Part shown: positions 18,119 to 26,853 of the stretch, piece by piece | Layout of the letters: each line of letters starts with the position of its first letter | Position numbering within the stretch: the stretch's first letter is position 1 | DNA from: Algoriphagus sp. TR-M9 | GTDB lineage: Bacteria > Bacteroidota > Bacteroidia > Cytophagales > Cyclobacteriaceae | Length of the DNA: 64,000 nucleotides | Assembly (NCBI RefSeq): GCF_027594545.1 | Contig: NZ_CP115160.1 | Span: forward strand, 4,708,501 to 4,772,500 | Reading direction: 5' to 3' | Translations under genes and position numbers: made by a program | The notes under the pieces: model-generated | The model's database searches: none | What the model was told of the DNA's origin: nothing | The model's input: the letters and a program-made list of their open reading frames with translations, nothing else

Positions 18119-18901
18119 ATGAAAAACAGTAGTTTTTTTTTAGTTCTGGTTATTATTTTCTTAGGTTGCAATATCACCGAAGAAGGTGAGTCCGTTCCAA
18201 ATGATCTGGAAATCGAGCTTCAGGAATTGCTTAAAAAACCTACAAGCTCACCTGAAGGGGAACTGTTTAAAGTTTTAACCTATGGAGGAGATTCAGATAT
18301 GATTTTTTCAACGAGAGAAAGGATCTACCCCGTAGTAGGCGATATTATAGTTGACATCATAAAAGAACAAAATGAAGATACAACCGGGATAGGGGTGAAT
18401 TATTTTGAAAATGGTAAAATTCAATTTTCTCATTTCTTTGATTTCTTGAATCATCAAGCAATTTGGCAGTCAACAAGGGAATATATGTATGATTCAAAGG
18501 GGCTTTTAAAAGAACTATTTATAGAAACGGCTTCCCAACCCCATAGATTATTGGCTAATTATAGGTATGATTCGTTGGATAGGTTAGTAATGATTGAATA
18601 CCCCATCGAAAATGGAGCAGAATTACAAGTGTATACTTATGATGAAAGTAATCGTATAACTAGTGAATGGAAATCTGTTGTAGGCCAAGAGGATTACAAG
18701 ATCGACTTTTTGGTTTATGAATATTCCTCTTCAAATCTATTAACAGCAAAAAAATCAGGTGAAAGGGGGAATCTTGAAGGGAATTTTAAAGATGCATTTC
18801 GTTATTTTTATGATCAGTCAAAAAAACTTTCCTCTGAAGAGGAATTCGATCCATATTTTGGATTTCAGCAAGTGAGACGAACTGAGTATTATTATTATTA
18901 A
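18119..18901 (+). CDS. Lipoprotein of unknown function
   Basis: A 260-aa protein. The N-terminus MKNSSFFLVLVIIFLGC is a lipoprotein signal with the acylated Cys at 17. The body contains YRYDSLDRLVMIEYP and YTYDESNRITSEW, the YD-type beta-strand repeats seen in RHS-like and cell-wall-associated Bacteroidota lipoproteins. No catalytic motif is visible. It is transcribed divergently from the protease gene with a 54-nt gap. Confidence 0.7.
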   Translation: MKNSSFFLVLVIIFLGCNITEEGESVPNDLEIELQELLKKPTSSPEGELFKVLTYGGDSDMIFSTRERIYPVVGDIIVDIIKEQNEDTTGIGVNYFENGKIQFSHFFDFLNHQAIWQSTREYMYDSKGLLKELFIETASQPHRLLANYRYDSLDRLVMIEYPIENGAELQVYTYDESNRITSEWKSVVGQEDYKIDFLVYEYSSSNLLTAKKSGERGNLEGNFKDAFRYFYDQSKKLSSEEEFDPYFGFQQVRRTEYYYY

Positions 18902-19039
18902 TTGGAAAAACTGATACTGTTTGTTGAATATTAAAGCTCACTTTGAATTTGGGATTTACAACTTCAGGGAAGTAAACAGAATACACTTTTAGAGATATCC
19001 GCTTAAATTCATATATTTTTCTGCTCAAAAACCGAATAA

Positions 19040-19206
19040 ATGGACATCTTTAAAGGACAGAACATCATAGAGTTTGCTGGACGCTTCCAAAGCGATCTGG
19101 GCTGCAAGAAATACCTCGCCGAGCTGAAGTGGTCAGAAGGCTACACCTGCCGCAAATGCGGCCACCATGGAAGCCAGTTCCCGAAGGATTTTTCAAGGAC
19201 CTGTAA
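19040..19206 (+). pseudogene. IS1595-family transposase fragment (N-terminal zinc ribbon)
   Basis: The frame MDIFKGQNIIEFAGRFQSDL...YTCRKCGHHGSQ...KDFSRTCN matches the start of IS1595-family transposases, including the first Cys pair of the zinc ribbon. After about 19206 the sequence changes to the unrelated downstream region, and the rest of the roughly 300-aa transposase, with its catalytic domain, is absent. It is a remnant, and its junction truncates the neighbouring minus-strand gene. Confidence 0.75.
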
Positions 19207-19621
19207 CAACCTTTCTATCAAAACCTTCATCTGTCGATATACGGGACTCAACGCATTGTATTGGGTGTCCAACTCTTTCACTAGCTGATTTATCGACTAT
19301 GGGTTTGCTGGTAAGGGTTGGTAAAGTATTCTCCAATACCTTATCCGAATTTGAATTAGGAAAGGCTTCTTCCATCCCTTCTAGAAACTGGTAATACGTA
19401 AAACCCTCCATCATCTTTTCATTTCCGCAATCGTGTTTTTGAATGAAGTCTTTAAGTAATTGTTGAGTTTCCAAATGTATTGTTTGGATTAATTTAAATT
19501 TTGCGGTAAATGCTGGAATGTCATCATCAATTTCGTGCTTTGGTGGGGGAGAAAAGGTTCTTCGGTAGCTAAGAAAAGCAATTATAAGACCGATGATTGT
19601 TAGGAAAATGGTTATATTCAT
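19193..19621 (-). CDS. Hypothetical membrane-anchored protein, probably 3'-truncated
   Basis: A 142-aa reading with one N-terminal membrane helix (MNITIFLTIIGLIIAFLSY) and a soluble helical part. No family is recognised. The last few residues (VVTGP-stop) come from the IS1595 fragment, so the original C-terminus has been lost. Its start lies 9 nt from the end of the SNase pseudogene on the same strand. Confidence 0.5.
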   Translation of the reverse strand: MNITIFLTIIGLIIAFLSYRRTFSPPPKHEIDDDIPAFTAKFKLIQTIHLETQQLLKDFIQKHDCGNEKMMEGFTYYQFLEGMEEAFPNSNSDKVLENTLPTLTSKPIVDKSASERVGHPIQCVESRISTDEGFDRKVVTGP

Positions 19622-19629
19622 GAGATTTA

Positions 19630-20066
19630 CTATTCGATCCTACTTCCCTGCACCTCCCTAAACACTTCCATATACCTCACATTCGGAGGATACGTTGCCA
19701 TCCTTGCCATTCCCATTTCCAGGAGGTGGGCATTTAGAAAAGTACTATCCTCCAGATAGACTTATGCGAGCGTCCTTCCATAGGGGTCACGTTTTTGCAC
19801 GTCATATTCAAGCAGGACCTTCTTCCCCTTCAGCAGATTTTTCACATATTCCGAAGCTTCTTTCCCACCTGGTTGTTCTTCCGTCAGCCCTTCCCATTTG
19901 ACCTCTGGAGTGTCTACACCGATCATTCGGATCTTCTCATTTTTCCCACTACCCATCTTCACCCAAAAAGTATCTCCATCTACAAACTTATGAATCTTGT
20001 ATAGGCCATGGCGTTCTTGGGCAAGAGTGAGAATACGAATACAAAGACTAGAAGAAATTTCCTCAT
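19630..20066 (-). pseudogene. Staphylococcal-nuclease (SNase) gene, copy 2, frameshifted with a nonsense mutation
   Basis: The original gene is still readable end to end. An ATG at 20066 gives a signal peptide MRKFLLVFVFVFSLL. A missing base near 20020 shifts the frame, after which QERHGLYKIHKFVDGDTFWVK, MIGVDTPEV and YDPYGRTLA-type SNase strands follow. TAC has become a TAA stop at 19762-19764, and the frame continues as VYLEDSTFLNAHLLEMG to a TAG at 19630. The C-terminal LNAHLLE is conserved in secreted thermonucleases. The two lesions rule out a functional exported nuclease. It is paralogous to copy 1 at 15499-15800 in the same orientation. Confidence 0.82.
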
Positions 20067-20650
20067 GACAGTTAAAAAGGTTGCACTATCAATTTAAGAA
20101 GAAAACTTTTATCGACATTGGTCGATCTGCCATTTTTGTTACTTTTAGGATATGGATAAAAAAAGGGAAATCACATTTCTCCCAGAAGGGGGTTTATCAA
20201 ACCTCCAAGGTTTTTGATTTCACACATTACCACCGCCACAGCTGTCATAGGCCCATAGCTGTTCGGGATTTGTAATCCCGAATTCCCCCGCTTCGCGACA
20301 TTTGCAATGTCGAACAACAAACCGTAGGAATATTAATTTGTGTTACCCCAACCGCCACCCGCCATCCGCGAAATAAAATTCCAATGGTAAAACCGCAGCT
20401 GTTCGTAAGTGAGAGGTGGGAAGCTGAAATAGCTGGGCAGGCGGCTGGAATGCGGGTTGAAGCATTTTTTCAGCAAGCCTTTTGGTTTACTTTTAGGCTC
20501 AAAAGTGACAAGAAATAAGGTAGTGGTCAGCTGACTTGTGCCGTATGGCAATGCAGTCTTCAGACTGCTCTTCCACCTCCCCCAAAATTTTCTGATTTTA
20601 CAACCTCAAACTTCCATCAGCCATCAGACGACTGCCCTAGAGATTTTGTG
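20067..20650. repeat. Gene-poor gap of intergenic repeat modules
   Basis: No gene is seen. The gap holds TTCGGGATTTGTAATCCCGA (20262-20281; related copy at 40601-40618), the small palindrome CGACATTTGCAATGTCG (about 20295-20311), a block at 20424-20520 that is similar to 43600-43700, and a GCAATGCAGTCTTCAGACTG module near 20550 shared with 34040, 37710 and 43420. An open frame on the minus strand here is the repeat itself, not a gene. Confidence 0.7.
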
Positions 20651-20983
20651 TCAAAACACTGGTGGTCGGGTATCTGGATTTTTCTCCCAGTAGCGATGGA
20701 ATATTTCGCGGTAGTCCTCCACTTCATGTTCTACCGATCCTTCCTGCAGGTAGATCCTATCTCCATCTACTACCGATACACTCAGGGAGTTGTCTTCTAA
20801 TACTCGTCGGACCATTTCCCAATCATCGGGCGGAGTAAACCGATGGAAATTGATCCAAAAATCAACTCCTACTGGAGGGATGGGGTAGTCATCAGGAATC
20901 TGGATTTCGGTACCAAGGTAGGTGGGGATGATAAGGGTTTTCATGATGAAAAACTCAGAATGCATGAATGGTGGAAAGTCCAT
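20651..20983 (-). CDS. Hypothetical protein
   Basis: A 110-aa acidic protein with no signal peptide. The ATG at 20983 gives MDFPPFMHSEFF, but the in-frame ATG at 20944 (MKTLIIPTYLG) is a likelier start and would give 97 aa. The C-terminal half is rich in Glu, Asp and aromatic residues (VEHEVEDYREIFHRYW). I do not recognise the family. It stands alone between repeat-rich DNA and the palindrome at 21169. Confidence 0.5.
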   Translation of the reverse strand: MDFPPFMHSEFFIMKTLIIPTYLGTEIQIPDDYPIPPVGVDFWINFHRFTPPDDWEMVRRVLEDNSLSVSVVDGDRIYLQEGSVEHEVEDYREIFHRYWEKNPDTRPPVF

Positions 20984-21307
20984 TAAAAATAGGCTTTCTT
21001 TTTTAGAAAAATATAGGGCATTACAAATTCGGAACTGAATTAAGTGTACCGGTGTGAAGGTTCTAAAAGAGGAAGAAAGGGAATTAAAAGTTTCTGATTT
21101 GGAAGGACTAAAGTGGTCATGAACCTATAAAATGGCTTATAATCCTCAGTTTTTCTCTCTTTTGCCCTAAAAAATACCCTGTACAGGGTATTTTTTTGGT
21201 TTTAGTTTTCCCGATATTTCCATTAGGTAAATCTTAAAGCACCCTATCCGACTTTAAGCAAAATAGTTAGTAGACTATTTCCATAAAGTTGGTCTATAGA
21301 AAGGAAA
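20984..21307. other. Intergenic region upstream of the TcmP operon
   Basis: 324 bp without a gene. It contains the perfect 28-bp palindrome at 21169-21196 and AT-rich DNA before the TcmP start. I found no convincing TTTG-N19-TAnnTTTG promoter, only weak partial matches. Confidence 0.5.
21169..21196. terminator. Perfect 28-bp palindrome (bidirectional terminator-like), intact copy
   Basis: AAAAAATACCCTGT (21169-21182) is followed directly by its reverse complement ACAGGGTATTTTTT (21183-21196). The A/T tracts flank a GC stem, so it could terminate transcription in both directions. The same sequence, interrupted by the IS3 element, lies at 12593-14069. No gene ends immediately beside this copy. 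Confidence 0.7.
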
Positions 21308-22429
21308 ATGAAAGAATCACAGTCAACAATGTTTGAGCATTCTGAAGTAAAAGTCAGATTGCTTAATCTATACATCCAAAAATACTTGAATATTCTCAGC
21401 AGGGCACCAGGAATAGAAAAGGTGCATCTATACGATCTTTTTTGTGGTGAAGGTATCTACGATAACGGTGGTGAAGGCAGCCCTATAATTTTTCTAAAAG
21501 CAATTAAGAATCTGTATTTCAGAAATCAGGCCGAGGGTCAGAAAATTATTAAAATAGATTGTGTGTTTAATGATATCCAGGAATGGAAGACTGAAAAAGT
21601 TAAGAAGGCCGTAGCAGACAAAAAGCTTCATTATCCATTCTTGGGAGACCTTAGATTCCGTAATGTTGATTATCAAAAGACAGTCCCGCTACTTGTGGAT
21701 CAAGTGAACAGATCAAAGAAATCCAAAGCGTTTGTATTTATTGATCCTTATGGATATAAAGAGGTTAGAGCATCTCAGATCAAATCGATATTGGAAACAA
21801 AAAAATCAGAAGTACTCCTGTTTCTCCCTACTCAATTTATGTTTCGCTTTGAGAAAAAAGGAATCCCGGAAGCTCTTCAAGCATTTATAGAAGATTTGGT
21901 ACCGAAAGATAAGTGGCCAAATTCTCATACAGGAATTTCATTTATCGAAAATCTTAAATCAGCATTCAGAAATTACTTAGGGGATCAATTTTTTGTCGAT
22001 ACATTTATAATTAGCAGAGATATCAATCAATACTTTTGCCTATTCTTTTTCACAAACCATATCTATGGTTTTGATAAGATGTTGGAAGCAAAATGGCAAA
22101 TAGATGCAGAGGAAGGAAGAGGATGGACTTATAAGAATCCCGATTTACCAACGCTTTTTGAATCCAGCCCTACAATCAAAGTCAACAAATTAGAGGCCTA
22201 TTTTTTAGAGTTTTTAAAAGAAAGTAAAACCAATGCTCAAATCTATGAAGCGACTCTTCATCAGGGATTTAGACCCACACATGCAATAGAAGTTTTAAAA
22301 GGATTAGCCGCTCAAAACAAAATTATTGTGACACCAAGTGACGGACAAAAAGTCAGAAAAGGTTCCTATTACATCAATTATCGCGATTTTTGTGATAGAC
22401 CTGGTCGAATTTCTATCAAACTAACCTAA
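21308..22429 (+). CDS. tcmP: Three-Cys-motif partner protein TcmP (methyltransferase-like)
   Basis: A 373-aa protein of the TcmP family, named for its recurrent pairing with a three-Cys-motif (DUF5131) protein. It has methyltransferase-like features: DLFCGEG (43-49) resembles the SAM-binding motif I loop, D89 follows a beta strand in CVFND, and FIDPYGY (144-150) resembles the DPPY-type motif IV. A C-terminal winged-helix-like segment (about 295-365, AQIYEATLHQGFRPTHAIEV) may bind nucleic acid. SAM binding is inference; the family has no well-known activity. It is the first gene of a three-gene operon, with 6 nt to the next start. Confidence 0.85.
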   Translation: MKESQSTMFEHSEVKVRLLNLYIQKYLNILSRAPGIEKVHLYDLFCGEGIYDNGGEGSPIIFLKAIKNLYFRNQAEGQKIIKIDCVFNDIQEWKTEKVKKAVADKKLHYPFLGDLRFRNVDYQKTVPLLVDQVNRSKKSKAFVFIDPYGYKEVRASQIKSILETKKSEVLLFLPTQFMFRFEKKGIPEALQAFIEDLVPKDKWPNSHTGISFIENLKSAFRNYLGDQFFVDTFIISRDINQYFCLFFFTNHIYGFDKMLEAKWQIDAEEGRGWTYKNPDLPTLFESSPTIKVNKLEAYFLEFLKESKTNAQIYEATLHQGFRPTHAIEVLKGLAAQNKIIVTPSDGQKVRKGSYYINYRDFCDRPGRISIKLT

Positions 22430-22435
22430 CCCAAT

Positions 22436-23164
22436 ATGGCACAAACCTCAATTGAATGGACTGAACTCACCTGGAACCCGGTGACTGGCTGTACAAAGAT
22501 CTCTGCGGGCTGCAAGTTCTGCTATGCCGAGGTGATGACCAAAAGGCTGAAAGCTATGGGTGTGGAAAAATACAATGAAGGCTTTAAGAAAGTCCGAATT
22601 CATGAAGAGACGCTCGCCATTCCCTATACATGGAAAAAATCAAAAGTAGTCTTTGTCAACTCCATGTCTGACCTTTTTCACACAGACGTGCCGCTAGAAT
22701 TTATCCAGCGTGTGTTTAAGGTGATGAATGAGAATCCGCAACATGTCTTTCAAGTACTTACCAAGCGTGGGGATCGGTTGGCTGAGATCCATGACCAACT
22801 CACCTGGTCCCACAATATCTGGATGGGAGTATCGGTAGAAGATGAACGGGTCATAGAGCGAATAGACTTTTTAAGAACTACAGGTGCCAGGGTCAAATTC
22901 CTATCCCTAGAGCCACTAATAGGGCCACTGCCAAACCTCAACCTTGATGGGATAGACTGGGTGATCGTAGGAGGAGAGAGCGGACATAAAGCCAGACCTA
23001 TGAGTCCTGACTGGGTACTGGATATTCAGGAACAATGCGAGAAGTCAAAAGTGGCATTCTTCTTCAAACAATGGGGAGGTAAGAACAAAAAGAAAGCTGG
23101 AAGAGAGCTTAATGGTCAGACTTATGATGAGATGCCAGAAAAGGAATTAGTAGAATATATCTAG
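22436..23164 (+). CDS. DUF5131 (phage Gp37/Gp68-like) three-Cys-motif protein
   Basis: A 242-aa protein. The opening [20 protein letters not shown] contains C19, with C26 and C29 in SAGCKFCYA, a CX6CX2C pattern that suggests an iron-sulfur or zinc site and recalls radical SAM proteins. Other family landmarks are [37 protein letters not shown] and FFKQWGG, all present. Homologues occur in phages as Gp37/Gp68, and many sit beside a TcmP gene, as here. The biochemical role is unknown. It is tightly spaced between tcmP (6 nt) and the ATPase gene (16 nt). Confidence 0.88.
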   Translation: MAQTSIEWTELTWNPVTGCTKISAGCKFCYAEVMTKRLKAMGVEKYNEGFKKVRIHEETLAIPYTWKKSKVVFVNSMSDLFHTDVPLEFIQRVFKVMNENPQHVFQVLTKRGDRLAEIHDQLTWSHNIWMGVSVEDERVIERIDFLRTTGARVKFLSLEPLIGPLPNLNLDGIDWVIVGGESGHKARPMSPDWVLDIQEQCEKSKVAFFFKQWGGKNKKKAGRELNGQTYDEMPEKELVEYI

Positions 23165-23180
23165 ATCAATTTTTTATAAA

Positions 23181-25067
23181 ATGAGTGAATTAAAAATTAA
23201 ATTAAATTCCAAATATAAATCGTTTGAAACAGGGTTTACAACTTTATTAAATGGTGATTTAATAATTTTGTCAGGTATAAATGGTGCTGGTAAATCTCAA
23301 CTTCTAGACATAATAAATGGAAGTTCCCAAAGAGATATTCAAGATATAGCTGGAATGTCAGATGGACAATTTATTCAAATAGATCGGACAATGAAATTGA
23401 ACGGAGAGGAGATTCTCACTTCAAACATAGAACATCTATCCTTTAAGAATAATATTTTAATACCTGAAGTCTCTAAGTATTCCATATATAATACAGGACA
23501 ATCTGTAGATAATGCTTACAATCAATATAAGAATGGAAATTTGGATCCAATTAGGAATGTAAATTATTCAAATTCATGTAATCGGGCAATTTCTATTTTG
23601 GAAAAGGAATATGGTGAATATAAACCAAACTTTACCGAACAGGAATTTAAGAAGGCTTTAAGAAAACACGGGTTTGAGTGGAGAAGTAATGATCAATTTA
23701 CTGATTTTGTTGGTTCTCTGTTTTATAATTATGCTATGCTCATTGCTCAGGGGCAACAAAATGCGGGCAAAGTTGATGGAAATGCCTTTGATCCAACTAT
23801 TCTAGGTAAAGCTCCATGGACAGAGCTAAACGAATTATTTAAATTACTTAAAATTGAATATCGATTTAGAAGTAATTATGAAGTTGAGCATGCAGAACTT
23901 CCAGAAGTGCCATCTTTATATTTAATAGATATTGATGGTAATTTAATTGAAACAGAAAAAAGAGCTTTAAAAGATTTATCGGATGGTGAAAAGACAATAA
24001 TTTCACTATGTTTTAATTCAATCAAAGGAATAGAATTTGAAAAGAAGAAAATTATTCTTTTAGATGAGGTAGATGCTTTATTGAATCCATCCCTTACAGA
24101 AAGCCTTTTTTTAGTATTGGGAAAATATTATTTAAGTAAAGGAATTCCAGTGGTTTTATCTACTCATTCACCAGCTACAATATCATTATCTCCAGACTGC
24201 TGTTCTTATTATGAAGTTTTTAAGAAGCAGCATTTTATTCCAAGAATAATGGAGGTAAATAGAAATGAGTATTCTGAATTAAAAAAAGTAAATAGGGTTT
24301 TCTACGAAGAAATAGAAAATCAAGAGCAAAGAATTAAAGATCTTGAGAAAAATATTGAATTTGAAAAGGATGTTCTAATTATTACAGAAGGTAAAACGGA
24401 CTGGCGATATTTGGTTGGAGTTCTTAAATTCTTTCATAAGAAAGATGAGTTCCTAAATATTAAAGAAGAATTATTTTTTAAATATGGAACTCATGAAGAC
24501 GTTAAAGACAAGATTTGTGGTACAACAGATTTTGCTGATATGGGTGAGTCTAACCTTTTAAAATATCTTAGTACAGAGTTGTCTCATAGAACAGCAGATA
24601 TTGGGAGAAGAAACAAATTGTTAATAGGTGTTTTTGATTCTGATACTAATATCGGAATTAAGAATAAGCCAGAATATGGAATTAATTCCTTTAAAATTTC
24701 TCCTGAAGGAATTTCAATGGAGTTTTTGTTTACAGAAGAAGAGATTAAAATAGAAATTTCTGGCAAAAGACTTTATATAGGAGATGAGTTTAATGATAAG
24801 ACAACCCGCCATTTCGAAAAAGATTTGGTTTTAGGACAGGGTTCGCAAAAAAGAGCTGGAAAAAAAGAAATCATAGATTCCGATGTATTTGATAAGGGAA
24901 ATGAAAATCATGCTCTTTCAAAAGATGCCTTTTCTATTGCCATATTCAAAGGTGAGGTTTCTATTTCCAATACAACTTTAGAAAATTTTCGTCATGTTTT
25001 TGAGAAGATAGATGAAATACTAGAATGTAGTTTTCAAGAGGGAAAAAAAGATCTAAAAACTCAATAA
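23181..25067 (+). CDS. OLD-like ATPase with TOPRIM domain
   Basis: A 628-aa SMC/ABC-type ATPase joined to a TOPRIM-like domain. Walker A is GINGAGKSQ (K38), the ABC signature LSDGEK lies at about 265-270, Walker B is ILLDEVDALL (D295, E296), and the switch His is H329 in LSTHSPA. A coiled segment (about 370-395) leads to VLIITEGKTDWRYL with E403 and D407, the TOPRIM acidic residues of OLD-family nucleases. OLD and related Gabija/Septu/retron-associated ATPases act in phage defence. It is the last gene of the tcmP operon. Base composition is clearly more AT-rich than the two genes before it, which suggests a separate origin. Confidence 0.85.
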   Translation: MSELKIKLNSKYKSFETGFTTLLNGDLIILSGINGAGKSQLLDIINGSSQRDIQDIAGMSDGQFIQIDRTMKLNGEEILTSNIEHLSFKNNILIPEVSKYSIYNTGQSVDNAYNQYKNGNLDPIRNVNYSNSCNRAISILEKEYGEYKPNFTEQEFKKALRKHGFEWRSNDQFTDFVGSLFYNYAMLIAQGQQNAGKVDGNAFDPTILGKAPWTELNELFKLLKIEYRFRSNYEVEHAELPEVPSLYLIDIDGNLIETEKRALKDLSDGEKTIISLCFNSIKGIEFEKKKIILLDEVDALLNPSLTESLFLVLGKYYLSKGIPVVLSTHSPATISLSPDCCSYYEVFKKQHFIPRIMEVNRNEYSELKKVNRVFYEEIENQEQRIKDLEKNIEFEKDVLIITEGKTDWRYLVGVLKFFHKKDEFLNIKEELFFKYGTHEDVKDKICGTTDFADMGESNLLKYLSTELSHRTADIGRRNKLLIGVFDSDTNIGIKNKPEYGINSFKISPEGISMEFLFTEEEIKIEISGKRLYIGDEFNDKTTRHFEKDLVLGQGSQKRAGKKEIIDSDVFDKGNENHALSKDAFSIAIFKGEVSISNTTLENFRHVFEKIDEILECSFQEGKKDLKTQ

Positions 25068-25087
25068 ATAGGTTGATTCTACAAATT

Positions 25088-25112
25088 TAAGAGGGGGGGA
25101 TTGCCCCTCTCT
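25088..25112 (+). terminator. Terminator-like hairpin after the ATPase operon
   Basis: A run of A/G ending GAGGGG pairs with CCCCTC across a short G-rich and ATTG loop, and is followed by TCTTGAATTATTT. It lies between the ATPase stop and the convergent XRE gene. A second hairpin, GGTAGTTTG...CAAACTACC near 25193-25218, overlaps the XRE stop and would serve the minus strand. Confidence 0.5.
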
Positions 25113-25208
25113 TGAATTATTTCAAGGTAGGGGGGATTCCATCTCTAAAGTATCATCCAAATTTGTACAAGGCGACACAATCCATATTCTTTAGGTAGTT
25201 TGTGGTTG

Positions 25209-25811
25209 TCAAACTACCCTCTTCCCTTCCTCAGTTATCACATACCTCTGGTTTGGACTATTTGGGCTTTCTGGATTTGTCATTTCCAGCCACTTAAATT
25301 CTAGTGCAGGTCCAATAGCTCTTTGGAAATTGTTTGTGGTATTTTTTAATCCCAAGTTCGATAATATATCAGCTTTTGATTTTGGTTTGATGCAGTAGAC
25401 TAAAGTTCTGAGGATTCTAGTTGCGCTTTGATTGGTAAGTTTTGTAACTACTTCTAACCCAAAGGAAATTTTTACTTGTTCTCTAAGTTGTTCTAATTTC
25501 GCATTTGGGATGTGAATTTGAGTTACTTCTGTAATTGAGTTTAGTTTTCCAGGTAACTTAAAAAGGTCTTCAGGTTTTAGTCCAAATTCGATGAGAAGGT
25601 TGAAAATGGTTTCAACAGTAGGGTTAGCTGTTCCACTTTCATATTTCGAATATTGTGACCTTGTGTAGTTTTTGGCGTCAGCAAACTCATCTTTAGTTTT
25701 ATAGCCGAGGCGTTTTCTTGCTTCTGTAAAAAATGTTGCTAATTCCATTTTTAATCTTTCGAAGTCATCAGGATTAGAGGTACTTGCTCGTGGGATGTGT
25801 TTTTTTGCCAT
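25209..25811 (-). CDS. XRE-family transcriptional regulator
   Basis: A 200-aa protein. Residues about 28-82 form a Cro/CI-type helix-turn-helix: ARKRLGYKTKDEFADAKN, then YTRSQYSKYESGTANPTVET. The C-terminal half looks like a winged-helix domain (about 125-195, ATRILRTLVYCIKPKSKADI...), ending in YVITEEGKRVV, which suggests a second DNA-binding or sensing module. It converges with the tcmP operon and could control it or be an independent regulator. Neither is shown by the sequence. Confidence 0.8.
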   Translation of the reverse strand: MAKKHIPRASTSNPDDFERLKMELATFFTEARKRLGYKTKDEFADAKNYTRSQYSKYESGTANPTVETIFNLLIEFGLKPEDLFKLPGKLNSITEVTQIHIPNAKLEQLREQVKISFGLEVVTKLTNQSATRILRTLVYCIKPKSKADILSNLGLKNTTNNFQRAIGPALEFKWLEMTNPESPNSPNQRYVITEEGKRVV

Positions 25812-26853
25812 CCTCTAAGGAAAAATTGATTACTTGTTTTAAAAACCTATTAAAACAGGAATAAAAAGTTTTGAATTGTAATGACGATTTGTTAAATTCA
25901 ACCATCACTTCGAAATGTATTGAGTATTTGAAATCAAGTTAGTTCAATAGAGCTTGTTCTAATTTGAATCTTAATTAAGGTTATTCAAAGAGTCTCGGCT
26001 GCAAATTCTGACGTTTACCTCGGACGAGACGGTAGGGAATAACCCATGGCTAGCTATATTTGTATAGTTATGGCTGTGGGTTCCTTATCGTAATTCCAAT
26101 CCGTATGCCGTCAGAAGCTAGCAGCTTGGTTGTAAGGAGCTCCGCCATAACTCCTTTTTAACCTCAGAAGACTCGTTTTACCATTTTTCATTTCTAATGA
26201 AGACGAGCATGATTGATTTACTTCCTTTTCTGTTGCGGACAGTAACCTGTAGGATCCACGGGGTGGGAGCGTATGTTCAGTTGGTAAGCGGGTCAGCATG
26301 TTTTCTTACCTATTATATCCTTCCAGAGGAGCATGGCATCATCGCAGTAGATCGCCTGTATCCCCTGAAGCCCAAGAATCCTATTTGAGGATTTCTTTTT
26401 AAGACCGTGAAAGGGGAGGTGCACATCCCTGAGCAGATCGGTTACTACACACTCACGTCAGCAAGCTTAGAATAGCTGGTAGAGCTGACAGATTTCTTAG
26501 TATTCATTTATTGCTGGTTGCTCGGTTGGAGAGGTATGTATGGTTTAGAGCCAAGAGCCAAGAAGCTAGAGCCAAGCGTTTGCGGAGCTCCTTTCAGCTT
26601 TCAGCTTTGACCTTTCTGACTCTAAGTGAGATTGCTTCTCCCGATTCTCGGGATCGCAATGAGGGTAACATTGACGACTGTCTCCTGCGACTGCCACTGC
26701 TAATCCTGTTCCACTCACGGCCGTGGACTGTCGTCCGTCGACTATCGACTATGGGCTATCGACTATGGGCTATGGACTATCGACTATGGACTATGGACTA
26801 TCAACCACTTCCGTCTTCGGTCTCCGGACATCCAGCTTAAACACACTCAAAGC
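25812..26853. other. 1-kb region without a convincing gene; hairpins and tandem repeats
   Basis: I see no credible gene. A long imperfect hairpin lies at about 26040-26082, with arms AACCCATGGCTA and the complementary TGGCTGTGGGTT. The stretch 26190-26400 has short open frames on both strands and looks like a decayed coding region. At 26736-26806 there is a degenerate tandem array of GACTATGG/GACTATCG units. The next gene begins at 26854. Confidence 0.5.
26736..26806. repeat. Degenerate GACTATNG tandem repeat
   Basis: About eight units of the type CGACTATGG or GGCTATCG run in succession, preceded by GTGGACTGTCGTCCGTCGAC. Related short runs occur at 42594-42614 (GTGGACCGTGGACCGTCGAC) and 48203-48235. 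It lies some 50 bp upstream of the thioredoxin-like gene. Confidence 0.7.

Noticed and set aside
20333..20551. Minus-strand open frame with RFYHWNF and LVTFEPKSKP
   Set aside because: It is the translation of a dispersed repeat that also occurs near 43600; no start or family supports a gene.
25209..25811. XRE regulator considered as an antitoxin
   Set aside because: No toxin gene is adjacent on the same strand, and the C-terminal winged-helix part suggests an ordinary regulator.
25980..26180. Structured GC-rich stretch considered as a retron or intron RNA
   Set aside because: No reverse transcriptase is near, and the hairpins do not match a known RNA.
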